DNA of 10,815 nt from Rickettsiales bacterium (GCA_031288035.1 JAITSG010000034.1:1-10815); one strand, 5' to 3'; positions 1 to 4,970 are shown, counted from the stretch's first letter. The notes: generated from the letters alone by a model not told the origin. A program made the numbers and translations.

Positions 1-160
1 CGTACGGCGACGGCATGGACGGAACCTGGGCGAGCGTCCCGGAAAGCTGGAACCTTTTTTGCAGCCACGGGAACCAGTGGGAAGCGCTCGGCGACGGAGT
101 TTCGGGCGAAAAATATCCCTCCTTATCCGGGCTGCCGTGGATTATGACGGCCTCTTTCAT
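1..160 (-). CDS. RBBP9/YdeN-family serine hydrolase (partial, N-terminus only)
   Basis: The first 53 codons of a gene that runs off the left edge. The start is ATG at 160-158, preceded by GGAG seven bases upstream. The protein opens with MKEAVIIHGSPDKEGYF, then PSPSASHWFPWLQKRF and a segment ending VPSMP. This is the N-terminal signature of the RBBP9/YdeN alpha/beta hydrolases: a beta strand, the HGS oxyanion-region turn, the HWFPWLQK helix and a 'MP' strand end. In that family a nucleophilic Ser in GxSxG, plus Asp and His, lie further downstream, outside the window, so catalytic competence cannot be judged. The substrate is unknown; these are small cytosolic esterase-like proteins. It lies 59 bases after the nucleotidase-like gene on the same strand and may be co-transcribed with it. 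The overlapping plus-strand open frame at 15-227 is a shadow. Family call is fairly firm; function is not. Confidence 0.85.
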   Translation of the reverse strand, partial: MKEAVIIHGSPDKEGYFSPETPSPSASHWFPWLQKRFQLSGTLAQVPSMPSPY

Positions 161-219
161 TTCTTTTCTCCATAAATACCTAGCATATCGCTATATCTTT
201 TCCCCGGGAACACCGGAAA

Positions 220-819
220 TTACTTAACGGCGTCGGCCTTCGCAATTGTTTCGACCACGTCGTCCCAGCCTTCGGCTAAAAACAAGCCCGGCCGGGGCGC
301 CGCCTCGCCGAATTCCTTTTCGTTGGCCGGCCTTTTCAGCCATATGGCCGAAAGCCCGTGATCCAGCGCAGATTGTATGTGCTTCCCGGAATCGTCTATC
401 AATACGCCGAACCCACGCCTTGCGGCAACCTCGCCCTTGGACTCGTCATCTGAGTCTATGCATAGCACATCGGAAAACAGGGCCGGAGCTATGGCATCCA
501 TATGGGCTTTCCGAGCCTCGCGGACCTCCTTGTCCTTTGACGCGGCGAAAAGGACATACAGGCCGTGGCCGAGGGATTTTATCCTTCGCAGGCCGTTTAT
601 GGCGCCCTCTATCGGCCGGGGCCGGACGAAATAAGGGCTGTGATTGAAGTCGTCCAGGAACTTCAGCCACACGCTCCTGTCTCCGCCGAACACCGGCCAG
701 GTATCCGGATGGTCAAGAGGGTTTATTTCGGCAGAGGAATCTATAGCGTCATGATAGAAGTCCCGCATAGCGGGAAACGTGTCCAGGATGACGTTGTCGC
801 AATCTACGGCTATGTTCAT
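220..819 (-). CDS. HAD-superfamily 5'(3')-deoxyribonucleotidase-like phosphatase (NT5C type)
   Basis: A 199-residue protein, the usual size for the 5'(3')-deoxyribonucleotidase (NT5C) branch of HAD phosphatases, which dephosphorylate nucleoside monophosphates in the cytosol. HAD motif I is DCDNV at residues 6-10 (nucleophile D6, acid/base D8). Motif II is the serine in FAASKDKE (S94). Motif III is probably the lysine in DESKGEV (K128). Motif IV is LIDDSGKH (D142, D143). The frame is open 24 codons further upstream, but ATG at 819-817 was chosen because it places motif I at the very N-terminus, as is normal for the family, and has a modest AGGA upstream. No convincing promoter was found between it and tRNA-Arg, so it may depend on read-through. 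Substrate preference cannot be read from the sequence; a sugar-phosphate or other small phosphate is possible. Confidence 0.88.
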   Translation of the reverse strand: MNIAVDCDNVILDTFPAMRDFYHDAIDSSAEINPLDHPDTWPVFGGDRSVWLKFLDDFNHSPYFVRPRPIEGAINGLRRIKSLGHGLYVLFAASKDKEVREARKAHMDAIAPALFSDVLCIDSDDESKGEVAARRGFGVLIDDSGKHIQSALDHGLSAIWLKRPANEKEFGEAAPRPGLFLAEGWDDVVETIAKADAVK

Positions 820-1009
820 AATAGTTGTTCCTACTTTCTGTCGGGCCGCGGCATAAAAATTCCATCTGCTATATTTTCCGGCACGCCTCATCGGACGCCA
901 TCCAAGCCTTCGCCTGCGCGACTACGCCATGCTTCGCCGAAACATCCGCATTTTCCTGCGCACGGCCTTCGACTCCCCCGCAATCTCCGCCTTGCGAAGC
1001 AAAGACGCA

Positions 1010-1086
<77 letters not shown>

Positions 1087-1097
1087 GCATGCGGGAA

Positions 1098-1126
1098 ATG
1101 GTACTTTTCCGCGGAGGATAATGCAA
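1098..1126 (-). promoter_or_regulatory. Predicted sigma-70 promoter for tRNA-Arg
   Basis: On the minus strand, -35 TTGCAT (1126-1121) and -10 TACCAT (1103-1098) are separated by 17 bases, placing the start of transcription a few bases before the mature tRNA end at 1086. The -35 hexamer is identical to that of the tRNA-Val promoter at 3488. The -10 is only a moderate match, so this rests mainly on position and spacing. Confidence 0.5.
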
Positions 1127-1193
1127 GATGTTTTTGATGTTCTTGCGGATTTGCGCGACTTGGCATGCAGGACGTACGGACCCTATAATGAAA

Positions 1194-2033
1194 CTACCGC
1201 CCGCCTCCCGCGCGGACATAGGCCTTGGCTATAAGCTCTACCGTCTTGGAGGTGAAATATTCGAAATCTATCTCGTTCGGGTTGCGGCCTTCAATTTCCC
1301 TGACTTCGGCCTTGCCCGCCATGGATATGAAGTCGTACGATATGTCCGACTCCGCCGAACCGCCCCAGTCTATGGCGGAGATCGCTATTTCTCCGCCCTT
1401 TAGTTCGTTGAACAGGATGTTTTTCGGGAAGAAATCCCCGTGAACCACCGTAGCCGGAGCGCCGCGCGGGAACGCGCGCGCCAGAGGGGCCAGAGCCTCA
1501 TACTTGCCCATATTGCCCGGAGACGACGAGAATTTGCGCAGGAGGACGTGCCGGTCCTTCGCCTGCTTCATGTTGTGCAAGGAGTACAGGAAATCAGCCA
1601 GGCAATCTATCACCGCTATCTTCTTCTTTTTCGGCAGGGAGGCCAGCACCTCTTCGGTCAGGCGGACGCCGTAGCGCTTTTCCTCTATGACGTAATTGTA
1701 CCTGCCGCACTCCATCCCGGCGTCGTATATCTTGGGAACGGAAACCGGGGTTCTGCGGACGAACGGATCCAGAAGCATGCCCTCGACCTCGACGACGTTG
1801 CACCACGTCCATTGCGTTTTCTCGATATAGTTCTTCAATATCCTGTGCTGGCGCGACTTTTCGTGCACGACCTCGGTCGCAAAGCACTCGCCGCCGCGGT
1901 TGAAAAATCCGAGAATCTTATACCCGCGCGGGGCGACGGCGAGATATTCATTGCCGTGCGCATCGCGGAGTGGAAGCTCTTGGGTCGACTCACTCGCATT
2001 CGATATCCGTTTCGCAGGGACTATATATTTCAT
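1194..2033 (-). CDS. APH/choline-kinase-fold phosphotransferase
   Basis: A 279-residue protein with the aminoglycoside-phosphotransferase/choline-kinase fold. The catalytic loop is VHGDFFPKNILF (residues 197-208), with H198, D200 as catalytic base and N205 for metal binding. The second metal-binding aspartate is in AIDWGGS (D222). The N-lobe region around residues 40-120 (RGGECFATEVV, RILKNYIEK, VIEEKRYGV) fits the nucleotide-binding lobe. Start ATG at 2033-2031 has only a weak GGA upstream. It is a single gene behind its own predicted promoter (2134-2162). The fold covers kinases of aminoglycosides, choline, ethanolamine, homoserine and sugars; nothing here singles out a substrate, so it should not be read as a resistance gene. 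It is followed by tRNA-Arg after about 107 bases with no clear terminator. Confidence 0.85.
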   Translation of the reverse strand: MKYIVPAKRISNASESTQELPLRDAHGNEYLAVAPRGYKILGFFNRGGECFATEVVHEKSRQHRILKNYIEKTQWTWCNVVEVEGMLLDPFVRRTPVSVPKIYDAGMECGRYNYVIEEKRYGVRLTEEVLASLPKKKKIAVIDCLADFLYSLHNMKQAKDRHVLLRKFSSSPGNMGKYEALAPLARAFPRGAPATVVHGDFFPKNILFNELKGGEIAISAIDWGGSAESDISYDFISMAGKAEVREIEGRNPNEIDFEYFTSKTVELIAKAYVRAGGGR

Positions 2034-2070
2034 TTCGTCTATCCATTCAGCCGTAGGTTGCGCGTTATTA

Positions 2071-2092
2071 TCATATTGTTTTTACAATATGA
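2071..2092. repeat. 9-bp perfect inverted repeat in the kinase-gene leader
   Basis: TCATATTGT (2071-2079) and ACAATATGA (2084-2092) are exact reverse complements separated by TTTT. The element lies about 40 bases upstream of the phosphotransferase start and about 35 bases inside the predicted transcript, so it could be an operator (roadblock) or an AT-rich RNA hairpin in the leader. It is not a terminator for either strand because no GC-rich stem plus T-run is present. Confidence 0.7.
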
Positions 2093-2133
2093 CAGTACCA
2101 AAATCGCGAAGTTTTCTTCCGCCGGCAAGAATA

Positions 2134-2162
2134 ATTGTAGTGTATTTTGTCTAAAATTGCAA
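2134..2162 (-). promoter_or_regulatory. Predicted sigma-70 promoter for the phosphotransferase gene
   Basis: Minus-strand -35 TTGCAA (2162-2157), 17-base spacer, -10 TACAAT (2139-2134). Predicted start near 2127 gives a leader of about 94 bases to the ATG at 2033. A perfect 12-bp palindrome, GGGAAATTTCCC (2164-2175), sits one base upstream of the -35 box, a position typical of a regulator site. The wider gap 2034-2262 also holds a small GGCGG/CCGCC hairpin (2232-2249) just after the lipoprotein gene, without a T-run. Confidence 0.65.
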
Positions 2163-2262
2163 GGGGAAATTTCCCTCCTCGACGAAATCCTGCGATGAAT
2201 GAAAACATCCATGGCCTACAATCCTATCAACGGCGGAATAAATCCCGCCTTCTATAAAATCC

Positions 2263-2949
2263 CTACCGCGCTTCCGGCGGACGGCCTACGCCGGGAGAGG
2301 ACGAATTATAATTGTAGTTCGACGCGTCGCCTATGCCGAGCGAACCCGGCGCCCGCTTGGCTCCGTCGCCAGCGGAGTACGCGGATGGATCGACGGAAGC
2401 GCCGCCTTCCCGTACCTCGGATGCCGGCTGCTGGTCGGACGGCTGGCGCACAGGGCGGCGCAGCTTCGCCCCCGGACGCGCGCGGGTCAGCGCGGCCTTG
2501 TCCACGTCGACGCTCTTTATATAATCCGGCGTGGGCGCCATGGTGAACGTAACCACCGAACCCTCGAAGCTTCCCGGATTTATCTGGATAAGCGACACGC
2601 GCTTGCCCTGTATGAAAACCAGCGCCGGTGTGTTGCCGCGCACGGACGTTATTTCGACCCAGCCGAACTTCGGCATCTCGCTCATGTAAAAATCATACAT
2701 GCCGGACACGGCGAAAGGCACGCCGAACACCACCTTGCCCACCCAGTTCGCGTCGCGGCCGAAAATCGACGTCTTCTCCATGTTCATAGAGGACTGCTCC
2801 GGTACCGGAATGTCCTTGAAATCCGAGAAGGCGTACGGCAAATCCCCCACGGACGCACCGCCCTGCGCCTTACTATCCATGCCGGCAACCTGCCTGAACC
2901 ACGCGCACGACGCGAGGCATAAAAGACCCAAAAAAGCCAGTTTCCTCAT
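2263..2949 (-). CDS. Predicted lipoprotein of unrecognised family
   Basis: A 228-residue exported protein. The N-terminus MRKLAFLGLLCLASC is a lipoprotein signal peptide: a basic start, a short hydrophobic core and lipobox L-A-S-C with lipidated C15. The folded part spans about residues 36-140 and carries DFKDIPVPEQ, an FYMSEMPKFGW motif and LVFIQGKRVSLIQINPG. This pattern of an 'IPVP' opening and an FYxxxMPxxGW core seems familiar from small bacterial lipoproteins, but no family name is assigned here. The C-terminal 80 residues are low in complexity and rich in P, S, G, R and N, probably disordered. Start ATG at 2949 has GGAGG upstream and its own consensus promoter, which overlaps the end of the upstream ftsB-like gene. 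Likely role: an envelope protein of unknown function. Confidence 0.88.
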   Translation of the reverse strand: MRKLAFLGLLCLASCAWFRQVAGMDSKAQGGASVGDLPYAFSDFKDIPVPEQSSMNMEKTSIFGRDANWVGKVVFGVPFAVSGMYDFYMSEMPKFGWVEITSVRGNTPALVFIQGKRVSLIQINPGSFEGSVVTFTMAPTPDYIKSVDVDKAALTRARPGAKLRRPVRQPSDQQPASEVREGGASVDPSAYSAGDGAKRAPGSLGIGDASNYNYNSSSPGVGRPPEAR

Positions 2950-2970
2950 CTTCTCCTCCGCATAACGTAA

Positions 2971-2999
2971 ATTATAGAACCGCGCGCGCTATTTGGCAA
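2971..2999 (-). promoter_or_regulatory. Predicted sigma-70 promoter for the lipoprotein gene
   Basis: Minus-strand -35 TTGCCA (2999-2994), 17-base spacer, perfect -10 TATAAT (2976-2971). The -35 lies inside the last codons and stop of the ftsB-like gene, so the lipoprotein gene can be expressed independently of it. The leader is very short and carries GGAGG just before the ATG. Confidence 0.75.
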
Positions 3000-3279
3000 C
3001 AAGAAAAAATCCCGGCTTGGCCATAGGCAGGCTCCTCATAGCCTCGGTTTCCAACAGATCCATGACGGGGCGGGCGGACTTGAGCTCGGCAACCTTGGCC
3101 CCTAGCGCCGCATTCCTGGACAAGGCAGATTCCAGGAGCGCGCGGGCTTCCTCGACCGCCTCGGCCTTGCCCGAGCGCGCAAAAAAGCTGTGCCGGCCGA
3201 AAAACAGCGCGAAGCTGCAGCTCGCCGCGACGAACAGAAGCACGCACATCACCACTCCGGCCAGCGAATTCGGCCTCAA
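2989..3279 (-). CDS. FtsB/DivIC-like septum formation initiator protein
   Basis: A 96-residue bitopic protein. The frame is open up to 3462, but that extension crosses a near-consensus promoter, so the start is placed at TTG 3279-3277, which has AAAGGAGG at 3286-3293, six bases upstream of the start. Residues about 6-29 form one membrane helix (LAGVVMCVLLFVAASCSFAL). Residues about 37-70 form an alanine- and leucine-rich coiled coil (AVEEARALLESALSRNAALG). The C-terminus ETEAMRSLPMAKPGFFLV matches the end of FtsB/DivIC proteins, where a short helix is followed by 'LGM-KPGE-'. Such proteins bind FtsL and FtsQ/DivIB in the divisome at the inner membrane. Length and topology fit; sequence conservation is low, as is usual for the family, so the call is likely rather than certain. 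Confidence 0.75.
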   Translation of the reverse strand: MRPNSLAGVVMCVLLFVAASCSFALFFGRHSFFARSGKAEAVEEARALLESALSRNAALGAKVAELKSARPVMDLLETEAMRSLPMAKPGFFLVAK

Positions 3280-3336
3280 GGAATCCCTCCTTTGCCCCGC
3301 GCGTCGAAACTTCCACGCGCCCGTAATTTCGCATAT

Positions 3337-3365
3337 ATTATACCATCGGAAGCCTGGCAAGTCAA
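3337..3365 (-). promoter_or_regulatory. Predicted sigma-70 promoter for the ftsB-like gene
   Basis: Minus-strand -35 TTGACT (3365-3360), 17-base spacer, perfect -10 TATAAT (3342-3337), giving a start near 3330 and a leader of about 50 bases to the TTG start. This promoter is the main argument against any start upstream of about 3330. Confidence 0.8.
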
Positions 3366-3390
3366 ACAAAGGACAGACAAGCCAAACCGC

Positions 3391-3424
3391 GGGAGCGGGC
3401 AAACGGGGGGAGCGGGCAAACGGG
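3391..3424 (+). repeat. Direct repeat forming a G-quadruplex pattern
   Basis: Two copies of a 17-base unit (GGAGCGGGCAAACGGG at 3392-3407 and 3409-3424) place five G-runs of three or more in a row: 3391-3393, 3397-3399, 3405-3410, 3414-3416 and 3422-3424, with alternating loops AGC and CAAAC. This satisfies the standard intramolecular G-quadruplex rule on the plus strand. It lies between the divergent promoters of the ftsB-like gene and tRNA-Val. Confidence 0.8.
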
Positions 3425-3472
3425 CGCGGACGGGCGGCAAAGTCGGCGCGGACGGGCGGCAAAGTCGGCGCG
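3424..3472 (+). repeat. 22-base tandem repeat, 2.2 copies
   Basis: Two exact adjacent copies of a 22-base unit (GCGCGGACGGGCGGCAAAG plus TCG) at 3424-3445 and 3446-3467, followed by the first five bases of a third copy (3468-3472). It follows the G-rich repeat directly, ending about 15 bases before the tRNA-Val promoter. It is a small minisatellite; no protein-coding or CRISPR explanation fits. Confidence 0.9.
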
Positions 3473-3487
3473 ATATTCCTTTTTCTG

Positions 3488-3515
3488 TTGCATCCGGGCG
3501 ACGGCGTGATAGAAT
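3488..3515 (+). promoter_or_regulatory. Predicted sigma-70 promoter for tRNA-Val
   Basis: Plus-strand -35 TTGCAT (3488-3493), 16-base spacer, -10 TAGAAT (3510-3515); predicted start near 3522, eight bases before the tRNA. The -35 hexamer is the same as at the tRNA-Arg promoter. Confidence 0.6.
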
Positions 3516-3529
3516 CCGCCGAGGATCTT

Positions 3530-3606
3530 GGGTGATTAGCTCAGTCGGCTAGAGCACCTGCTTTACACGCAGGGGGTCGGGAGTTCGAGCCTCTCATCAC
3601 CCACCA
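3530..3606 (+). tRNA. tRNA-Val (anticodon TAC)
   Basis: A complete 77-base cloverleaf. Acceptor GGGTGAT pairs with ATCACCC, then discriminator A and encoded CCA. The D arm contains AGCTCAGTCGGCTAGAGC. The anticodon stem CCTGC/GCAGG encloses TTTACAC, giving anticodon TAC, valine. The T arm contains GAGTTCGAGCC. A hairpin terminator follows after ten bases. Confidence 0.97.
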
Positions 3607-3610
3607 ATAA

Positions 3611-3796
3611 TCAATCGAAAAGCCGCGCCCGCCTGGCGGCTCCGCTCTTTTCAGATTGGAAAATTTGTTCGATCAACGATGTCCGTCCATTCTTTATCGC
3701 GGCGAAGCGGTTCGAAAAATCTATCGTTTCGATGCCTGCGGCCTTCATAAGCCGCTCTAACTTGTCGAGCAGCGATACGCCGTTTTTGCAACGCAT
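3611..3796 (-). CDS. Hypothetical 61-residue protein in a small divergent unit (coding status uncertain)
   Basis: A small transcription unit with a strong promoter (3850-3878) and a terminator (3617-3652), but no frame convinces. The best candidate starts at ATG 3796 and encodes a helical-looking peptide containing LLDKLERLMKAAGIETIDF and SLIEQIFQSEKSG; its last eleven codons lie inside the terminator hairpin. The same frame is open up to GTG 3859, but that codon lies upstream of the predicted transcription start. The only ATG with a good ribosome site (AAAGGA, eight bases upstream, ATG at 3819) reads only 20 codons in another frame. A third frame ends at 3651, exactly at the base of the hairpin, but has only TTG starts. 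The unit could be a small gene, a frameshifted remnant or a non-coding RNA. No family recognised. Confidence 0.3.
   Translation of the reverse strand: MRCKNGVSLLDKLERLMKAAGIETIDFSNRFAAIKNGRTSLIEQIFQSEKSGAARRARLFD
3617..3652. terminator. Bidirectional hairpin terminator after tRNA-Val
   Basis: GAAAAG (3617-3622) and CTTTTC (3647-3652) close a hairpin whose GC-rich interior (CCGCC/GGCGG) is imperfectly paired. An alternative inner stem is AGCCGC/GCGGCT. On the plus strand it ends the tRNA-Val transcript; on the minus strand it can end the small unit that starts near 3843. The T-runs are partly inside the stem, so efficiency is uncertain. Confidence 0.6.
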
Positions 3797-3849
3797 ATCC
3801 GTCCAAAAACCTTGGCCATGAAAATAATCCTTTCCCGTATTTATCTTGA

Positions 3850-3878
3850 AAGATAGCACGGCGGCGGACGGCTGTCAA
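3850..3878 (-). promoter_or_regulatory. Predicted promoter of the small divergent unit
   Basis: Minus-strand perfect -35 TTGACA (3878-3873), 17-base spacer, -10 TATCTT (3855-3850); start near 3843. A short inverted repeat, GCTGT-CA-ACAGC (3871-3882), is centred on the -35 box and could be an operator. About 78 bases separate it from the plus-strand promoter at 3957, so the two are divergent. Confidence 0.65.
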
Positions 3879-3956
3879 CAGCGGACGAAAGGCACAACTC
3901 GCCGGTGCTGTGGCGAAATACGCCGTAATCCCAAAAACCGCCCTATCCGAAAAATA

Positions 3957-3985
3957 TTGACTTTTTCCAACAATCGTGCTATAAG
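3957..3985 (+). promoter_or_regulatory. Predicted sigma-70 promoter for the tail-fibre cassette
   Basis: Plus-strand -35 TTGACT (3957-3962), 17-base spacer, -10 TATAAG (3980-3985), start near 3992, about 70 bases before the fibre ATG. A TATAAT also occurs at 4043-4048, but it lacks a -35 box and would start inside the ribosome-binding site, so it is not favoured. Confidence 0.7.
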
Positions 3986-4004
3986 GATTGCTATCCAATA
4001 CCAT

Positions 4005-4040
4005 CGGTGTGTCCGAAAGGTCGCGCCGTTTTTTATTTTT
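4005..4040 (+). terminator. Intrinsic terminator in the tail-fibre leader (possible attenuator)
   Basis: CGGTGTGTCC (4005-4014) pairs with GGTCGCGCCG (4019-4028) around a GAAA tetraloop: nine of ten positions pair (two G-U, one T-T mismatch). The stem is followed directly by TTTTTTATTTTT (4029-4040). It points along the plus strand. The stem begins only about 13 bases after the predicted transcription start and the terminator ends 22 bases before the fibre ATG. Transcription of the cassette from the only good promoter must pass it. Confidence 0.7.
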
Positions 4041-4062
4041 CCTATAATATAAAGGAGACCAC

Positions 4063-4614
4063 ATGCCAAAGATAATCAAGCTGCGCCGCGGCACGACGGA
4101 CGAGCACGCGGGATTCGTCGGGAGCGCCGGCGAAATTACGGTCGACACGACCAAGAACACTGCCGTAATCCACGATGGGACTACGGCCGGCGGTCATCCT
4201 CTCGCAAAGGAAAACCATTCGCACGACGTGTACGCGGCCGAGGAACACGCGCATTCCGAATATGCCCAGTCGGCGCATTCGCACGAAATCGAAGACTTGT
4301 CCGAACAGTGCGTGACCGCGATTGCCGGCCTTTGCGCGCCTTCCTCGACATTCATTGCTCTGCCCGCGACGACGACCTCATACACCGCGCCGGCCGCGGG
4401 GTACGTAGCCGCCTACGGGGCCGCCACCGCGGGAGGATGGATCGAGGTCTATAACAGTACCGCGCACATAGGGTCTGGCAGGATAGTAACCTACACTGCG
4501 ACCTTGCGGTACAACGCGTTCGTGCCTGTAGCGCCCGGAGACTCCATCACAATCGAAAGCGGCGGCATAACGAATCTGTCGATAAGGTTCATATACGCAC
4601 AGGGAGCAATATAA
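4063..4614 (+). CDS. Phage tail-fibre / tropism-determinant-like protein with HxH repeats
   Basis: A 183-residue protein of phage-fibre type. Residues 1-48 (KLRRGTTDEHAGF, AGEITVDTTKNTAVIHDGTT, AGGHPLA) match the N-terminal domain seen in many tail fibres and in the Bordetella phage major tropism determinant. Residues 51-80 carry HSH, HAH and HSH at 52-54, 62-64 and 72-74, an exact ten-residue period. In trimeric fibres such as T4 gp37, HxH motifs bind iron along the axis. Residues about 95-183 (TAPAAGYVAAYGA, GGWIEVYN, FVPVAPGDSITIE, LSIRFIYAQGAI) look like an all-beta C-terminal tip, and not like the C-type-lectin fold of diversity-generating retroelement targets. AAAGGAG lies five bases before the ATG. 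The stop overlaps the next start (TAATG). No other phage structural gene is present. Confidence 0.85.
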   Translation: MPKIIKLRRGTTDEHAGFVGSAGEITVDTTKNTAVIHDGTTAGGHPLAKENHSHDVYAAEEHAHSEYAQSAHSHEIEDLSEQCVTAIAGLCAPSSTFIALPATTTSYTAPAAGYVAAYGAATAGGWIEVYNSTAHIGSGRIVTYTATLRYNAFVPVAPGDSITIESGGITNLSIRFIYAQGAI

Positions 4615-4970
4615 TGACGACGTACTATAAGATCGAAAACGGGAAGATAGCCATGGCCACAGAATCGAAAAAGGCCGCTGATGCCATAGGGTTAGGTCAC
4701 GAAACCGACGAGCCGGTAATCTACGCGTGGGACGGCGCACTTTACCTCGCGTCCCAGGTTCCAGCCGAACCGAAGGAACATCGTGGTGCACGGGAAAGCG
4801 CAGAGGCGAAAGCAAGGCGGAAGGAAGCGTATACGGTCGAGGCGGACCCTCTTAAACTAGACTACGACGAGGCCGTGGCCAGAGGAGCGGAGGATGCCGA
4901 GGCGAAAAGGCTCGCTTGGCTTTGTAAGAAGGACAAGATCAGGGAGAGTATTCCGGTGCCGGGGGCCTAG
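4614..4970 (+). CDS. Small phage tail-accessory protein
   Basis: A 118-residue acidic and basic, charge-rich protein that starts at the A of the fibre gene's TAATG overlap, implying coupled translation. The N-terminal half (YYKIENGKIAMATESKK, PVIYAWDGALYLASQ) looks like a small beta domain. The C-terminal half contains KEAYTVEADPLKLDYDEA and ends ESIPVPGA. This 'Y-x-x-E-A-D-P-L-x-x-x-Y-D-E-A' followed by a Trp-containing helix and an 'I-x-x-x-x-P' end is a recurring pattern in small proteins encoded next to phage tail fibres, possibly fibre-assembly helpers. Its role is inferred from context. Its stop codon TAG at 4968-4970 shares CTAG with the stop of the opposing glycosyltransferase gene. 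Confidence 0.75.
   Translation: MTTYYKIENGKIAMATESKKAADAIGLGHETDEPVIYAWDGALYLASQVPAEPKEHRGARESAEAKARRKEAYTVEADPLKLDYDEAVARGAEDAEAKRLAWLCKKDKIRESIPVPGA

Larger units (their letters stand above)
3607..4062. other. 456-base region between tRNA-Val and the fibre gene without a confident protein gene
   Basis: This stretch holds, in order, the hairpin terminator after tRNA-Val, the minus-strand unit of uncertain coding status, its promoter, a 78-base gap between divergent promoters, the plus-strand promoter, and the leader terminator before the fibre gene. No insertion-sequence ends, integrase gene or duplicated tRNA 3' end was seen in it. Confidence 0.7.

Noticed and set aside
15..227. Plus-strand open frame at the left edge
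   Set aside because: It is the shadow of the RBBP9/YdeN-type gene, whose minus-strand translation matches the family well and has a ribosome site.
2039..2212. Minus-strand 57-codon open frame starting with ATG and an AGGA upstream
   Set aside because: It spans the phosphotransferase promoter and both dyads, and its composition is not protein-like.
2232..2249. GGCGG/CCGCC hairpin after the lipoprotein gene as an intrinsic terminator
   Set aside because: Five-bp stem, eight-base loop and no T-run on the minus strand; too weak to call.
3391..3472. CRISPR-like array
   Set aside because: The repeats are directly adjacent, without spacers, and too few and too short.
3651..4160. Minus-strand open frame of 169 codons
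   Set aside because: It runs through the fibre gene start, the leader terminator and two promoters; only its last part could belong to the small divergent unit, and it lacks a good start there.
4063..4614. Possible diversity-generating retroelement target, suggested by the Mtd-like N-terminus
   Set aside because: The C-terminal domain does not look like a C-type-lectin variable region, and no reverse transcriptase or template repeat is visible in the window.
3530..4970. Possible tRNA-Val integration site bounding a mobile island
   Set aside because: No copy of the tRNA 3' end and no integrase gene were seen between the tRNA and the glycan operon.
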